From positions 230,247,661 to 230,311,660 of the forward strand of contig CM042685.1 in assembly GCA_023614405.1 (NCBI GenBank): a stretch of DNA of 64,000 nt, given 5' to 3'. This DNA comes from Avena insularis (Eukaryota > Streptophyta > Magnoliopsida > Poales > Poaceae). The notes below the pieces were generated by a model. It was not told the DNA's origin, searched no databases, and saw nothing but the letters and a program-made list of their open reading frames with translations. This document shows, piece after piece, positions 44,255-56,989 of the stretch; within the stretch, counting starts at the first letter, position 1; the number at the start of each line of letters is the position of its first letter. The position numbers were made by a program, and so were the translations under genes.

Positions 44255-46067
44255 ATACATGACAGTTTCTGAAGGGGAGTCTCTCACAACCAATCTCTTT
44301 ACTTTGTTTTTGTTTTGCTTTGTTTCTTTAGTTTGGTTTGGTTTGTTTCTTTTTACCAAAAACAAAAAAAATAGTTCCTACTTTAGTTACTATTTTTGTT
44401 GGCTTGCTTTAATCTGGAAAAATGAATATGAAAACACTAAGTTGTGTGACTTAACTGGCACAAACAACAATGATTTCATTTGCACACCTATTGCTCCACC
44501 TGTTCCTGAAGCTACTTTCTATGAAATTAAACTTGCTTTGCTAAATCTTGTTATGAAAGAGCAATTTTCTGGTGCTAGTACTGATGCTGCTGCTACTCAC
44601 CTTAATAATTTTGTTGAAATTTGTGAGATGCAAAAATATAAGGATGTAGATGGAGATATTATTAAGCTTAAATTGTTTCCTTTCTATTTAAGAGGAAGAG
44701 CTAAAGATTGGTTGCTATCTTTTCCTAAAAATAGTATTGATTCTTGGATTAAATGCAAAGATGCTTTCATTGGAAAATATTATCCTCCTGCTAAGATTAT
44801 ATCCATGAGAAGTGACATAATAAAATTTAAACAATTTGATAATTAACATGTTGCTCAAGCTTGGGAAAGAATGAAATCTTTAGTAAAGAATTTCCCCACT
44901 CATGGACTGACTACTTGGATGATTATCCAAACCTTTTATGCCGAACTGAATTTTTCTTCAAGAAATCTGTTGGATTCGGCTGCTTGAGGTACCTTTATGA
45001 CCATCACTTTGGGTGCTGCAATAAATATCCTTGATAATATGATGATTAATTATTCTGAATGGCACACTAAGAGAGCTCCACAAGGTAAGGAGGTAAATTC
45101 TGTTGAAGAAACCTCCTCCTTGAGTGATAAGATTGATACTATTATGGCTATGCTTGTTAATGGAAAAGCTCATATTTATCCAAATAATGTTCCTTTAGCC
45201 TCTTTGGTTGCTCAAGAAGAGCAAGTTGATGTGAACTTAATTAGAAGTAATAATTTTGGCAACAATGCTTATAGGAATAATTTTGGTAATAATAATTATA
45301 GTACATACCCTTCTAATAATAATAATGCTTATGGAAATACCTACAACAACAATAGAAGTGCACCCTCTGAACTTGAAGTCATGCTTAAGGATTTTATTAG
45401 TAAACAAACTGCTTTTAATAAAACTATTGAGGAAAAGCTTGGAAAAATTGATAATCTTGCTTCTAAAGTTGCTAGCCTTGCCCATGATGTTTAACTTCTT
45501 AAATTAAAGTGAATGCCTCATGATGTTAAATAAATCAAGACTTTGAATGCCATTCAAGTTAGAATTGATGAAAATGTTAGGATGTTAACTGAATTGCATG
45601 CGAGGTGGGAAAGAGAAGATGAAATTGCTAGAAATAATAATATGGCTAAAGTTTGTACCATTACCACCACTAGTAATGTTGATGCTAGAAAACCACCTAA
45701 AGTCCCCATTCCTTTTGCAACATTTCCTAAACCCAATGGAACCTTTTCCAATAAAAATGCTGAATTTTTTTGAAATATGGGAAACAATAGTTCTACTACT
45801 TTGAATGATAATTTTGATTTTGATCTTGATGGTTGCAATATTTCTGAAGTAATTATGTTCTTGCAAAAACTTTCTAGAAGTCCTAATGCTAGTGCTATGA
45901 ATATGTCTTTTACAAAACATATTACAAATTCTCTCATGAAAATTAAAGAAGAAAAATTGAAACATGAAGCTTCCATTCCTAGGAAATTAGAAGATGGTTG
46001 GGAGCCCGTCATTAATATGAAAGTGAATGATTTTTACTTCAAAGCTTTATGTGATCCTGGTGCTAGT

Positions 46068-49000
46068 TGTAACATCCCAAAAATATTAAACTAGAATCAT
46101 CAAACTCTAATCACCAAATTTAGGGTTAACAAAAACTTTTCCAATTAAAAATATGAAAGCATTCATATGTGTATGTATCCAAATTTGGATTCTTTTGAAT
46201 TACCATGGTTCTGTGTTTCTTTGCTTGTAAAATGATTCTTAGGTGAAATAAACATCATCTAAACAATCCCCAAACTTTTCCCAAAGACAAACAAATCAAA
46301 ACAAACAAATTAAGTGAATGGTCACTTTGGCCAATTTAACTCCCATGCCTACTTTGGCTATCTCTAACTTTCAGAACTTAACAGAAACATATATAGATAT
46401 TTGCACCCCTTGATAGTACTCATAACAAGGTACCAAGGCCCACTTTGTGATCATGCAAAAACATTTGAATGCATAGTTTAAATGATAGTTTAAAATTGAA
46501 TCTATTTCATATGGGAAGATCCCACTACTTCAAAAACCACTCAAACAAGCTCAATTTTCAAAACCCAAGCATCCACAGAATCCTCAACACATGCCTAACA
46601 CACCCACCAAAAATCTTTTCAAAATTAAAAACTTAAGTTCATGCGGCCATTTCATCAAACAGGTTGCAGATTCAAATCAACAAAATCACAAACACTATTT
46701 TGAGCAGTGTTTTGAGCCAACCTTGTTCCCTCTCTGGTTACACTAGCCTCAGTAGATCATCTAGCAACCTTAACTAAGCTCTATCACCAATATAAGCTCG
46801 CCAATGTCATCAATGGTGAACAGGCTGAGAGCACCCATGTCACCCCAGTGTGGACAGTAAGCTAGGAGAAGAACTAGCCGTGCCAACCTTGTCTAGCATG
46901 CAGCCCATGCCTCACCGCCCCCTCTCGACCAGCCCTAGCTCGCAGACAGTGACCACGCTGCTGTCGACCATGCCGACGCGCACCGCAGAGCACGCGCCGT
47001 TCCCACGCAACCCGACAACCTCGAGCCCTCGCCGCCCGCCAGCATGCACCCCACCGTCCCAGGAGACCACCAGACATGATCGTTTCACCGCCCGTACCCC
47101 GTAGCCACCGCTCGCCGCAGAGTTTGCTGCCTCTGCCTCGCAGAGCATCGCGTGTTCCCGACCGTTTTCTACCGCCCCTACACGCGCATTTAAACCTTAG
47201 AGCATCACCAGGAGACCGCCCGTCAATCGCCAACCGCAACCATGCCTCTAGCCGCCCGTAGCCGTGTCGCCACCGTCGCCTGCCCATCCCTCTCGGTCTC
47301 GCCGTCGAGCCTATAAAAGGAGACGATCCCAGCTCGATTTCTTCACACCATCTCACTCCCCTCACCTCACTGATCGTTCCACCCCTTAGCCGGAGCCAGG
47401 CGAGCAGCGCATCGCCGGAATTTGGTCGGAGCTCGCCGCTGTAGAGGAGAAGAGGATCCGTTGATTTCGTCCACCGCCGGAGCTGCCGCGACCACCCCTG
47501 AGTTCGCTGTTGTCGACTTCGTCGTTTGCCCGCTTCGCCGTCATCACTGGAGCCCCGGTATGACCCCTATGCACCCCCACTAAGCCGCTAGGGTTCGAGC
47601 TCGCCGGTGACCTGTTCATCGTCGACGACGATCCTCAGCCATCGATCTTCATTCTAATCCAACGCACCATATCGCCCCGTACCGGTTTGCGTTTAATGAG
47701 CCACTGACCAGTAGACCCCCCCTGTCAGTTGCGCCCCGCGCTGCAGAGTGACACTGGGCCGGCCCATTACCCCTTCCCGCGCAGCCCACTCGTTTGAATT
47801 TAGCTTTTTCTTTTTAAGTTCAAATATAGTTCTGTACCTAGTTTCAAAAATCAACCCAGCTCGATTCGGTGAACCAAATTGAATGAAACCAATTTTGTTA
47901 ACAAGGTATTGAAATTCTTAATCCAAGCCCGTTGGATTCAAATCATTTGAATCTATAGATCAACCTTGGTAAAAATAACAAGGCAGAAGCTTTTCTGCAT
48001 TCAAACATTTTTCAAATTTAAACCATAATAGCTTTTGAGTTGATTCCAACTCTCAAAAATCATAATTGATCATACCTTTAAGAATATATAAAAATATATG
48101 GGTTTACTTACATAAATAATGTTCAAGTAATAAGAATGCCACGTAGGCATTTCTAGCCAATTCAATAATTTAAAATAAAAAGGTTAAACCTTATTAAATT
48201 GTGACACCACTTTAAATCACATTCCCATGTACTGAAATGTGTGGTGATGACATGTGTCAACATGATCCCATGTTTGGTTTGGAGAATATTAAATCCTAAG
48301 TAGTCTTTCAATGAGTAGAAATTACTTTTCTAAAAATAAAATCAATAAGATAAAGGCTTTAATCTTGTAATGTTAGTGATGATACTAGATCATCTATAGT
48401 GCATCTTTGTGTGATGATTGAAAGTAGTTAAGTATTATTTGGTGATTGTGTACCTCGTATTTATTCATAGACGCTAGTACCGACTAAGGATATGAGGAGG
48501 AAGGAGGATACTACGAAGAAGAAGCCGAGGAGAACTTCAACCACTGCTCTGCTCAAGGCAAGATATTAACCTTGCAAGCTAACACTTGCAATTATGAAAG
48601 TTAGATAACCTATGCAATGAAGTAAGAATGCTTGGTTAGACATATGTGATGTTACCCCCTCCTAGTTTTACTTGCAAGCTTTATACTTTATTTCTTTATC
48701 AAAGCTTTCTCTTAGAGTTTACTTAAGTAAATTGTAGATACTAGAAAGATAATGGAAGGTTGCATAAAGAGCATTAAATTTGGCCTAAGCTAGATAATCT
48801 TCATGTCATCCTAAGGCATGAGATGGTACTTAGTTAAAACTCCACTTGTTTACCACCCCTCATTAGTACTCACCCCCACTTCTAGATGCTAGTGCTAAGC
48901 ATAAAACTTGATCAACTTTAGATGGGAATACTTGGTGGAAAATGGTTATGAAAACCTTAGAATGATGAGTCATTCTACTAAGATGTTTTGGACATGTGTT

Positions 49001-50055
49001 TCTGAACACTAGATGATTTGGATGATGAAAATATTAAGGCATGAGCCTTAGCCCTTTATAAAACTGATGGTTGTCTGAATGCGATACCATTCCAATTTTA
49101 CCGTACAACCACAATACCCGAAAATTGGGTAGGCCTTGACTGGAAACTTATATACCTTAGTATGGGTTCCCTCATGGCCAAGGTCTGAGGTGAGGCTACC
49201 TTGTGAAGATTGTACACCTGTACAGTACCCAAGATGACAGATGATCAAGGTTGGGAGGCCAAACTCACATGAGAGGTGCTTATACTAGGGCGTGTAATGG
49301 AAAGGTTAGGATTGATTATCCGCATACTGAGTATGGTGAATTCAGGATTTGTTCCTGACGGATGTATCAAATGTTGTGGTGAAATTGTACAATTTCTGCA
49401 GAGTGTCAAACTATTCGAATAGCCGCGTCCGCGGTTATGGACAGTTGGAGTGGCCATACTGTTCCCCCGTCAGATGTTTTCAAAATGACTTGTGAAATGG
49501 ATTGAGAATTTAATTTGATCACAACAGATATGTGATATGAACTACAAGTTCCCAATTAGGTGTTATAAAATTTCAACTAGCTTTTCTTGCTTCTGAACTT
49601 AGTAGAGGTAAATCTGACTTTTTGCAAAACAACCCTAGAGCTTAGTGTCCTACTACAAAAAACCCCTTCACTTGTTAGTATTAGTTTGCGAGTAATTAAA
49701 GAGTACTCATGGCTGTGTCCCTGGCTATTCCCGTGGCCAGACTATGAAGAGGAGTACCAGGATGATGGACCCTAGGAAGGTTACGACAACTAGGATCATC
49801 TCCCATTGTCAGCATTGCCTGTGACCCCGAAGATGGAGCCTCGCCTACGCTACCTTTATTATTACGTATTTCCGCTGCCTGAGTTGTATTAAGAACTGGA
49901 TCATGAGATCCTTATTTGTGTAAGACCTTATGTATGGTTTGTAATGGATGATGTACTGTGGTATCCAATTCTGTTATGTCTCGCAAAAATGGTAATCCTG
50001 GGATTGCGATGTATGGCATAACAGGCATCTGGGATTAAATATCCGGGTGTTGACA
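46068..50055 (+). mobile_element. Solo LTR I, 3,988 bp
   Basis: Bounded by TGTAACATCCCAAAAAT and GGGTGTTGACA, with a perfect 5-bp duplication CTAGT at 46063-46067 and 50056-50060. The start sequence does not recur inside, and no primer site, gag or pol was found, so this is most simply one very long LTR left after LTR-LTR recombination. It has a GC-rich part (46800-47780) with a TATAAAA box at 47312-47318, then an AT-rich part. A CCGCGTCCGCGG palindrome lies at 49425-49436. Open frames in the GC-rich part are not genes. Confidence 0.8.
47312..47318 (+). promoter_or_regulatory. TATA box of solo LTR I
   Basis: TATAAAA in a GC-rich setting, followed about 30 bp later by pyrimidine-rich CTTCACACCATCTCACTCCC, a plausible transcription start. 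It places U3 at about 1.28 kb and R/U5 at about 2.7 kb. Confidence 0.6.
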
Positions 50056-50481
50056 CTAGTGTCTCTATTATGCCTAGAAAAATTTATGAAATGCTTGATT
50101 TACCACCATTGGAAGATTGTTATTTGGATGTCCATCTTGATGATAATGCTAAAAATAAACTTATGGGGAGAATTAATGATGTTCTTATTATGGTTAACAA
50201 TACCTTTGTCCCCATTGATTTTCTATGTTTTGGATGTTGAATGCAATGCTTCTTGTCCTATTATTTTGGGAAGACCTTTTCTTAGAACTGTTGGTGCCAT
50301 TATTGATATGAAAGAAGGCACCATTAAATATCAATTTTCACTCAAGAAATGTATAGAACACTTCCCTAGAAAAAGAAAGAAGCTATCTTTTGATTCTCTT
50401 ATTAGATTTTTTTTGATGTTGATGCTTCTTCATTTGAAAATACTTGATTCTTGCTTTATGTGCGTAGCTGAAAGACGTTAA

Positions 50482-53377
50482 AGAAAAGCACTCTTGGGAG
50501 ATAACGCAATTTTTTATTTCAGTAAGTTTTTATTTTGTTGATCTTGGAAGTTATTGCCTCTGTAATAACCTCGCCTTATCCTTTTTGTTTGGTTTTTGTG
50601 CCAAGAATAGCCTCTAATGAGAGGGAAGTAAGATTTTGGGAAGTTGCTGTCCCGAAACAGATTTATGTGCTTCACTGTAAAACATCATGAAAAATCCCAG
50701 TACATCGGATTGAGCTGAAATATTTTATGTGCATGACCCTGTTATGCACCCAACTTTCGTTAGTTTTGCACTTTTCGATTTGAGCAACAGAAGATTTTCA
50801 AAAAAATCGGTCTTTACCTGCAGCTCTGTTTTGACAGATTTCTGCCATCATTTGCATTTGCCTCTTAATCGGTTTCTTTTTGAGTTCTGTTTGATCACTT
50901 TATCTTTTAAAAGGAGTTGCTACAGTAGATTATGTTTTAATGGAAGTTTTACTTGAGTTGAAACTGAACCCAAAGGCCTATTATCTTGAATACACTAATG
51001 TTGCTAATGAAGATTGTGTGAAGTTTTGTATGAAGGAAAATTTCAAGTGTAGGGAGAGAATGATGTGATGAGATTAAGTATGGAAAGAAGCTCAAGCTTG
51101 GGGATGCCACCCATGTCACCCGAAGAAATATTCACGAGGTACAAGCGTCAAAGCTTGGGGATGCCCAAGGCATCCCCATCTTCATCAACAAAAATCTCAG
51201 GTCTTCTTTCAAGACACTTTATTTTTGCTTTATGCGCTATTGTGTTGTTCTTGGAGTGTCTTTGTTTTTGGTTTTTTGTTTTATTTTGTTTTGTTTGCTG
51301 CAATAAGTTGGTCGGACCCCAACACACCTATTTTAGAGAAGTCACACCTAGTTCTTCATTGCCTAGAACACTCTAGTTTTCACTCTTATTGTTCTGTGAG
51401 TGTTCACTTTTTCAAGCACTGCGTTTAGCTTTAGTTTTCTTATGCTCTTCGCTTAGAACTTTTTAGTTCTTATTTGTAGTTAGGTGAGACAAGCTCTCTG
51501 ATCTTTATTGATTATTATCTTTGTGAGTTGTTTCAACTAAGTCAATTGGTGTTGTAAAAGAGTAGAAAGTTTCATGCTTATACTAGTACAAAAGGAAGCT
51601 TGTTTTGATTGTGACTTAGACTTTATCATGTCATGTTAGATGTTGCTTTGACCATATTCGTAGTGATTATTTCTATATCATGACTTGTTTCAAACAATTG
51701 AGATTGCTTAATATGCCTTGAAATAATCATGTGTTGTTCTAGCATACAAAAGCATAATATTGTGGTATTCTTCTTTGATGCTTTATTTGGGTTGACTTGG
51801 CACATGCTTACACCATGTTAAGAATATGAACCGGTCACCTTAGCCTCTATGATCATATAGTTTTTTACTTGTGATATCACTTTCTGCTTTAATTAATAAT
51901 TTTTTGTCGCTTTGCATGATTATCGCCATTATTGCTCTCTTAGTTGGTCGATCCCAGTCTTTTGCTAGCCTCCACCTGTACTGAGTATGAGCTCTACTCG
52001 TGCATCCAACTCCCAAGACACCAAGTTATTCCAAAGAGTCCACTATAAACTCCTATGCATGGTGTGTTACACCATTTCAAGTATATTCATGTTTTTATCT
52101 ATCTTCCAAATTAAATTTTTGTTATGTGAAAATTAGTGATTAAAGCTCTCACAAACTTAATGTCACACTTTATTTTCTTGCACTTGATAAACTTGAACCA
52201 TTGTTCCCATCTATGTTTCTTATATGCTTGCAAGTTATAAGTTGGAAGTTAGCAGAACCATGCTGTCATGGGGAATGCTTTCAACACTTGTACATATCTA
52301 TTCAGTTGATATCATGTTCTTTTATTTATGGATGTCGGCGGTGTTAAATAAAAGGGGAGCTTGTAAGTCCATTGAGTTTTGTATATGTGTTAGAGAAACG
52401 CCTGGGCGGCTAGCCTAAGCCATGCGTAATCATGGTGGAAACTTGCAGCATAACCATAGTAAGCAATCTAAGCATCTTCAGAAAAAATAGAAAAAGAAGA
52501 AAAAAAGGAAAAAACATGCTCATGGTAAATAAAAAGATCGTTGAGATGTTGATTGTCTGTTGCCTTGTCATTTTGATATGTGATAGCTCCTGTGTCATGG
52601 GGCAAGGGGTGCCCCGTTGGCGGTTCTCTATGATACACATATACTTATAATGACAAGAACTTGCTTGTGACTAAAGTTGACTAGCATGAGGAACGACCCT
52701 CGTACTCAAGGGGCATGAGATTTTCAACTTATGATTTGTCAAGCATATAACTCATATTTTTCTCACTTTAACCTTAATCAATTCAATATGCTTATGATAG
52801 GGGCAATGGTATCTCAAAGCTAGTAAGTACCATAATTTTTGGAAGCTCTTTATGAAACTTGAAATGCCTACTTCCCTCTGTGAAGGGCCTTTCTTTTTTA
52901 CTTTTTGTCGAGTCTCCATATTCTATCTTTATGCACCAATTAAGAGAGCATAGTTATCATTCTTAGTTCAATGTGCATTGTCCCAAAACTTGTTGATTGA
53001 TTCATAATTATGGTATTGCTTGTTCTTAAATTATTTGTATCTAGTCACCCTTATAAACTTTGAAGGTGTCCTATGCATTTATGTTTTGCTATTCCATGAT
53101 GGACAAGCTGAGTACCACTTTTATTATGTTTTATATATGTGAAACAAACAAATGTCTTTCAATGCATTGTTATTCATGATCTTTTGTTTGTGTAACCTTA
53201 CATGTTGCAACATAGTTGCTATGTATTATTGTTATAAATATATCTTTCATGCTTATGTTAGAGTATTTTGATCCCAGCTATCAATGCTTTACAATACCTT
53301 GATCAAGATTGTGATGGTGCATGTCACCTAAAAAATTATTCTTTTTATCACTAACCTACTCGAGGACGAGCAGGAGT
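50482..53377 (+). other. 3' interior of G, non-coding
   Basis: Repeat-family interior homologous to E 13720-16600 and D 10673-12188 on the other strand. AAGCTTGGGGATGCC occurs twice near 51095-51170, as in E, far upstream of the true polypurine tract. No gene is seen. Confidence 0.7.
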
Positions 53378-53393
53378 AAAGCTTGGGGATGCT
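53378..53393 (+). other. Polypurine tract of G
   Basis: AAAGCTTGGGGATGCT directly before the 3' LTR start TGATACGTCG; plus-strand primer region. Confidence 0.7.
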
Positions 53394-53659
53394 TGATACG
53401 TCGTAAACGTATCTATAATTTTGATGCTCCATGCTTATTTTGTATCAACTATCTTATGTTTTGTCTACACTTTGAGACATTTTTATACATTTTCTGAAAC
53501 TAACCTATTAACAAGATTTCATAGTGCCAGTACCTGTTTTCTGCTAATTTTGGTTTCAGAAAAGCTAGTAAGGAAATATTCTCGGAATTGGACGAAACCA
53601 AATCCAAAGTTCCTATTTTCCAGACACTACACGGAGTCCGAAGAGGAGAAGGAGAAGCA
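53394..53659 (+). repeat. 3' LTR of G, truncated to 266 bp
   Basis: It matches the first part of the 5' LTR (42683 onward) up to the ACACGGAGTCCGAAG block, then switches at about 53659 into LTR H on the opposite strand. About 1.28 kb of the LTR is missing. Confidence 0.8.
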
Positions 53660-54913
53660 TGCACCTGGAAATAGTCTTGCTCACAGCAGTTTATCAGTAG
53701 CAATAGTTTTGTAGTAGCAATAACAAAGTAACAACATCAGTAAAACAAAGGAAGTAGTAACAATAGTAGAAAACAGTAGGATATGAGTGCGGTAGGCATA
53801 GGGATAGATGGACAGGCGTTGCATGGACGAGACTATTCATGTAACTTCAAGATATAGGGCAACTGCAGATAAATAAGATAAAGCATCTAAGTACTAAACA
53901 ATCATAGGCATGTGTTCCATATATAGTCATACATGCTCGCAATGAGAACTTGCACAACATCTTTTATCCAGCCAGCCCATTGTAGCGGGGCCTCAAAGGA
54001 ATCTACTGGAAATTAAGGTACTCCTTTTAATAGAGTACCATAGAAAAGCATTAACACTCCATGAACACATGTGATCCTCATATCACAGCCATCCCCTCCG
54101 ACTATCCCAATTTCTGTCACTTCAGGGCCTTTGGATCCGGACTATGATATGTGTACATAACTTGTAGATAAGATCACAAACAATACTACCATCATGAATC
54201 AATAACATGTTCAGATCCGATATCATGGCACCCGGGCCCTAGTGACAAGCATTAAGCCCAACAAGTTGCAACAAAGTCAAATAGCACTAATAGAGATACT
54301 AGGCACCATGCCCTAACAATCTTATTCGATTACATGATAGAACTCATCCAATCCCTACCATCCCCATAGCCTACAGCGGGGAATTACTCACTCATGGATG
54401 GGGGAAACATGGATGGTTGATGGAGAGGCGTCAATGATGATCCCCTCCAAATTCCCCATCCCGGCAGGGTGCCAGAACGGAGTTTTTGGTTTCGAATCTC
54501 GGTTTCTGGTGGTGGCGGTGTAGCAGAACTCTTTTTGGAAAAACGTCGAACCCCCCTCGGTTTTTAGGTCAGGAGGCTTCTTATAGGCGAAGAGGGAGGC
54601 CAAGGGGGTGTCCGAGGTGGCCACACCCCTCCCAGGTGCGACCTGGGCTGACCCGCGTGGCCAGGGGGTGTGGGCCCCTTGTGGCCCTCCTCCGTCTCGT
54701 CTTCTGGCTCCATGAGTCTTCTGGTGAAATATGATTTTTGGCATATTTTCCGGTATTTTTCCTAATAGTTGATTTTCTGCACAAAAACTAGACACCAAGG
54801 TAAATTTGCTGAAAACAGCGTCACTCCGTGTTAGTTTTATCCAAATCACACAAATTTAGAGGAGAAACAATAGCAAAAGTGTTCAGGAAAGTAGATACGT
54901 TTTGTACGTATCA
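53660..54913 (-). repeat. 3' LTR of H, missing its outer end
   Basis: It starts on the minus strand with TGATACGTACAAAACGTATC and contains a CCTATAAGAAG box (complement near 54578-54588). It matches fragment B (2042-2655). The last about 130 bp, seen in B as 2656-2786 ending TGTGGGTCATCA, are absent here because of the junction with G. Confidence 0.75.
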
Positions 54914-55818
54914 ACTCCCCCAAGCTTAGCTTATTGCTTGTCCTCAAGCAATTGAGTTGAAAACTGAGTGCGATAAAAGAATTTTCACGAACACATTTTC
55001 TTCATATGATGTATATATTCTCAGCACATGAGTAGATACTTAGACAATTAATAATAAAGAGTATGCAACTAAGTCTACTTAATAGTCATTGCAAGCTATG
55101 AAGAGATTCCAACTCAATAATAATAGGTAGCATGAAACATAAACATAAGCAACATTGCAATGCTCATAAAAATGTATGATAGAGTGGTATCTAGCTTGCC
55201 TTTGTTTGTAGAGCAAAACATAAATGCCAAGGCACCTCTGAAGTTCAAGTGAAGACTAGAAGTAAAGATATCAAAGATACAAGCATCAAAGTTATGACAT
55301 AATTAACCAAGTTTTGAGACAAGCACATTACACTAAGAATGACAACTATGCTATCAAGAAGGTGCTCATAGAATAAGTGGTGACTCAACAAGGAAGTGAA
55401 AAGGTTTTGAAAAGTTTGAAAGGCTTCCAAATGCTAAAAGTATGGTACTCATTAGCTTTGAGCTCTCATTGCCCCTATCATAGGAATCTTTATATGGTTA
55501 AGGTGAAAGTGAGGTCCAATATGAGTTATATGCTTGACAGACCATAAACTTGAAATCTCATGTCCCTTGAGTACGAGGGCCGCTCCTCATGCTAATCAAC
55601 TTTAGTTACCAATAAGTTCTTGTCATAGTAAATACATGCGTATCATAGAGAACCGCCAACGGGGTACCCCTTGCACATGATACATGAGCTATCCCATAAT
55701 CAAAATGACAAGGCAAGCAGACAATGAGAATATCAACAATTTTCTTATTTACCATGGGAAATGGTGATTTTTCTATCTTTCCTCTTTTCAATATGTCTTT
55801 TTTCCTTTTCTCAATATC
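53660..55818 (-). mobile_element. LTR retrotransposon H, 3' part
   Basis: Minus-strand LTR (53660-54913) followed on its right by a purine-rich tract (TAAGCTTGGGGGAGT on the minus strand, 54914-54928) and about 0.9 kb of interior resembling the 3' interiors of D, E and G. The interior stops at 55818, where another element begins. No coding frame is present. Confidence 0.7.
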
Positions 55819-56989
55819 TGCAGTGACCCACCGTACCACTGCATGATGTAGTATACTATAGTCATTTACATAACACCAATGAAACACCGTTCACTAGTAT
55901 TACATCCCTCAGAGTGGTACAACAAAAACACAGCAGGTCCAAGACATGCCTAAAGGTTACAACTCGACTCTTTACATAAGATCCAGAGAACACTCAAGGT
56001 TAAAGAGAGAGAAAGAAACTTCTTACCAAGAAGAATTAGAAATAATCAACTCATACCTATTATGTTAATAAGGTTAGCACCAAACTATTTGGCTGGTGTT
56101 GCTGCTATTGCAATACACTACAGAAGTAGGTTCTAAGGCTAGAGATTATATTTTTATCTAATCATCAACTTCGTCTTCACTTGTATTGATGTATATGTTG
56201 ACTTCCTAGACTTTATTGAAGATCTTTAGCTTTTGATGATGTTTCCTGGAGCATAAGTTGATGTAGACGTCGTCTGTATTGGCTTCAGAATCTAGCAAGG
56301 GTTAAGAAGATACATTGAGTCCGGCTGCGCGTTCGGTTAAAACGGTTAAATCGGTTCGGTTTATATGGTTTTTTGATAAATACGATTTCAATACTTCGGT
56401 AAATACGGTTTTGTACGATAATACGATTAGGTTTCGGTAATAACCAATAATCTTCGGTTCAGTTTCGGTAGTAACCAAACTACCAAAGTTGACGCGATTT
56501 TTTGAAAACCAGACAACATTTGGCTTGAGTTACTAGTGCGTTCGATCAAGTGAAATTTTTTCATGACCTTTTTGTTTCATCTAAAAATATAATAGGAGCA
56601 AGTTCACATGATAATATATTCTATCCCAAAGTAATATAATCATAAAGATAATATATCAGGAACAAGTTTGTCAAATTAAATGTTCAGCAAATAGCAAATA
56701 ATATAGAAAATGAATATCCCACATCACAGATCATACATCACAGTTCACATATCAAGAAATAGTCACACATGAGACATGAGTACATGACACATCACAGATC
56801 AGTGTGACCATACATCAGAATATTTCAACAAATAGTCACACAGATAATGAAATTCTAGAACATCTACTGATCTACTACAGTCTCCAGTCTACAACATCCA
56901 ACATCCAAAATCTACTACAGTCCATGCATGAAGATCAATCAAGACATATTATCTCATCATCATCCACTTGGAGGCCTCCAAATTCTACA

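Larger units (their letters stand above)
44400..50481 (+). pseudogene. gag-protease frame of G, split by a solo LTR
   Basis: The Gag core is clear: MKEQFSGASTDAAATHLNNF, LKLFPFYLRGRAKDWLLSFP and FIGKYYPPAKI (retrotransposon gag domain), followed by an Asn-rich NNFGNNAYRNNFGNN region. One frame runs from Gag into the protease with in-frame stops at about 44845 (TAA), 44985 (TGA), 45492 (TAA), 45511 (TGA), 45531 (TAA) and 45771 (TGA). The protease starts at FYFKALCDPGAS (active site D-P-G where D-S/T-G is usual) and is cut there by element I. It resumes at 50061 with VSIMPRKIYEMLDLPPLEDC and ends with ILGRPFLRTVGAIIDMKEG after one frameshift near 50230. There is no coding sequence for pol. Confidence 0.85.
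42683..53659 (+). mobile_element. LTR retrotransposon G (gag-protease only), host of a nested solo LTR
   Basis: 5' LTR 42683-44227, primer site 44236-44254, gag and protease frame about 44400-50481 (interrupted at 46068-50055), a long non-coding 3' interior (50482-53377), polypurine tract and truncated 3' LTR (53394-53659). No RT, RNase H or integrase lies between the protease and the 3' interior, so it would depend on a relative. It is the same family as D, E and F by LTR start, polypurine tract and interior. Confidence 0.85.

Noticed and set aside
44055..44400. N-terminal extension of gag reaching into the 5' LTR
   Set aside because: The open frame runs through the LTR end and primer site, which cannot be translated as part of Gag; it is chance openness.
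46874..47365. 163-codon minus-strand frame in solo LTR I
   Set aside because: It lies antisense to the LTR promoter block, is rich in Arg/Gly and has no motif; treated as a composition artefact.
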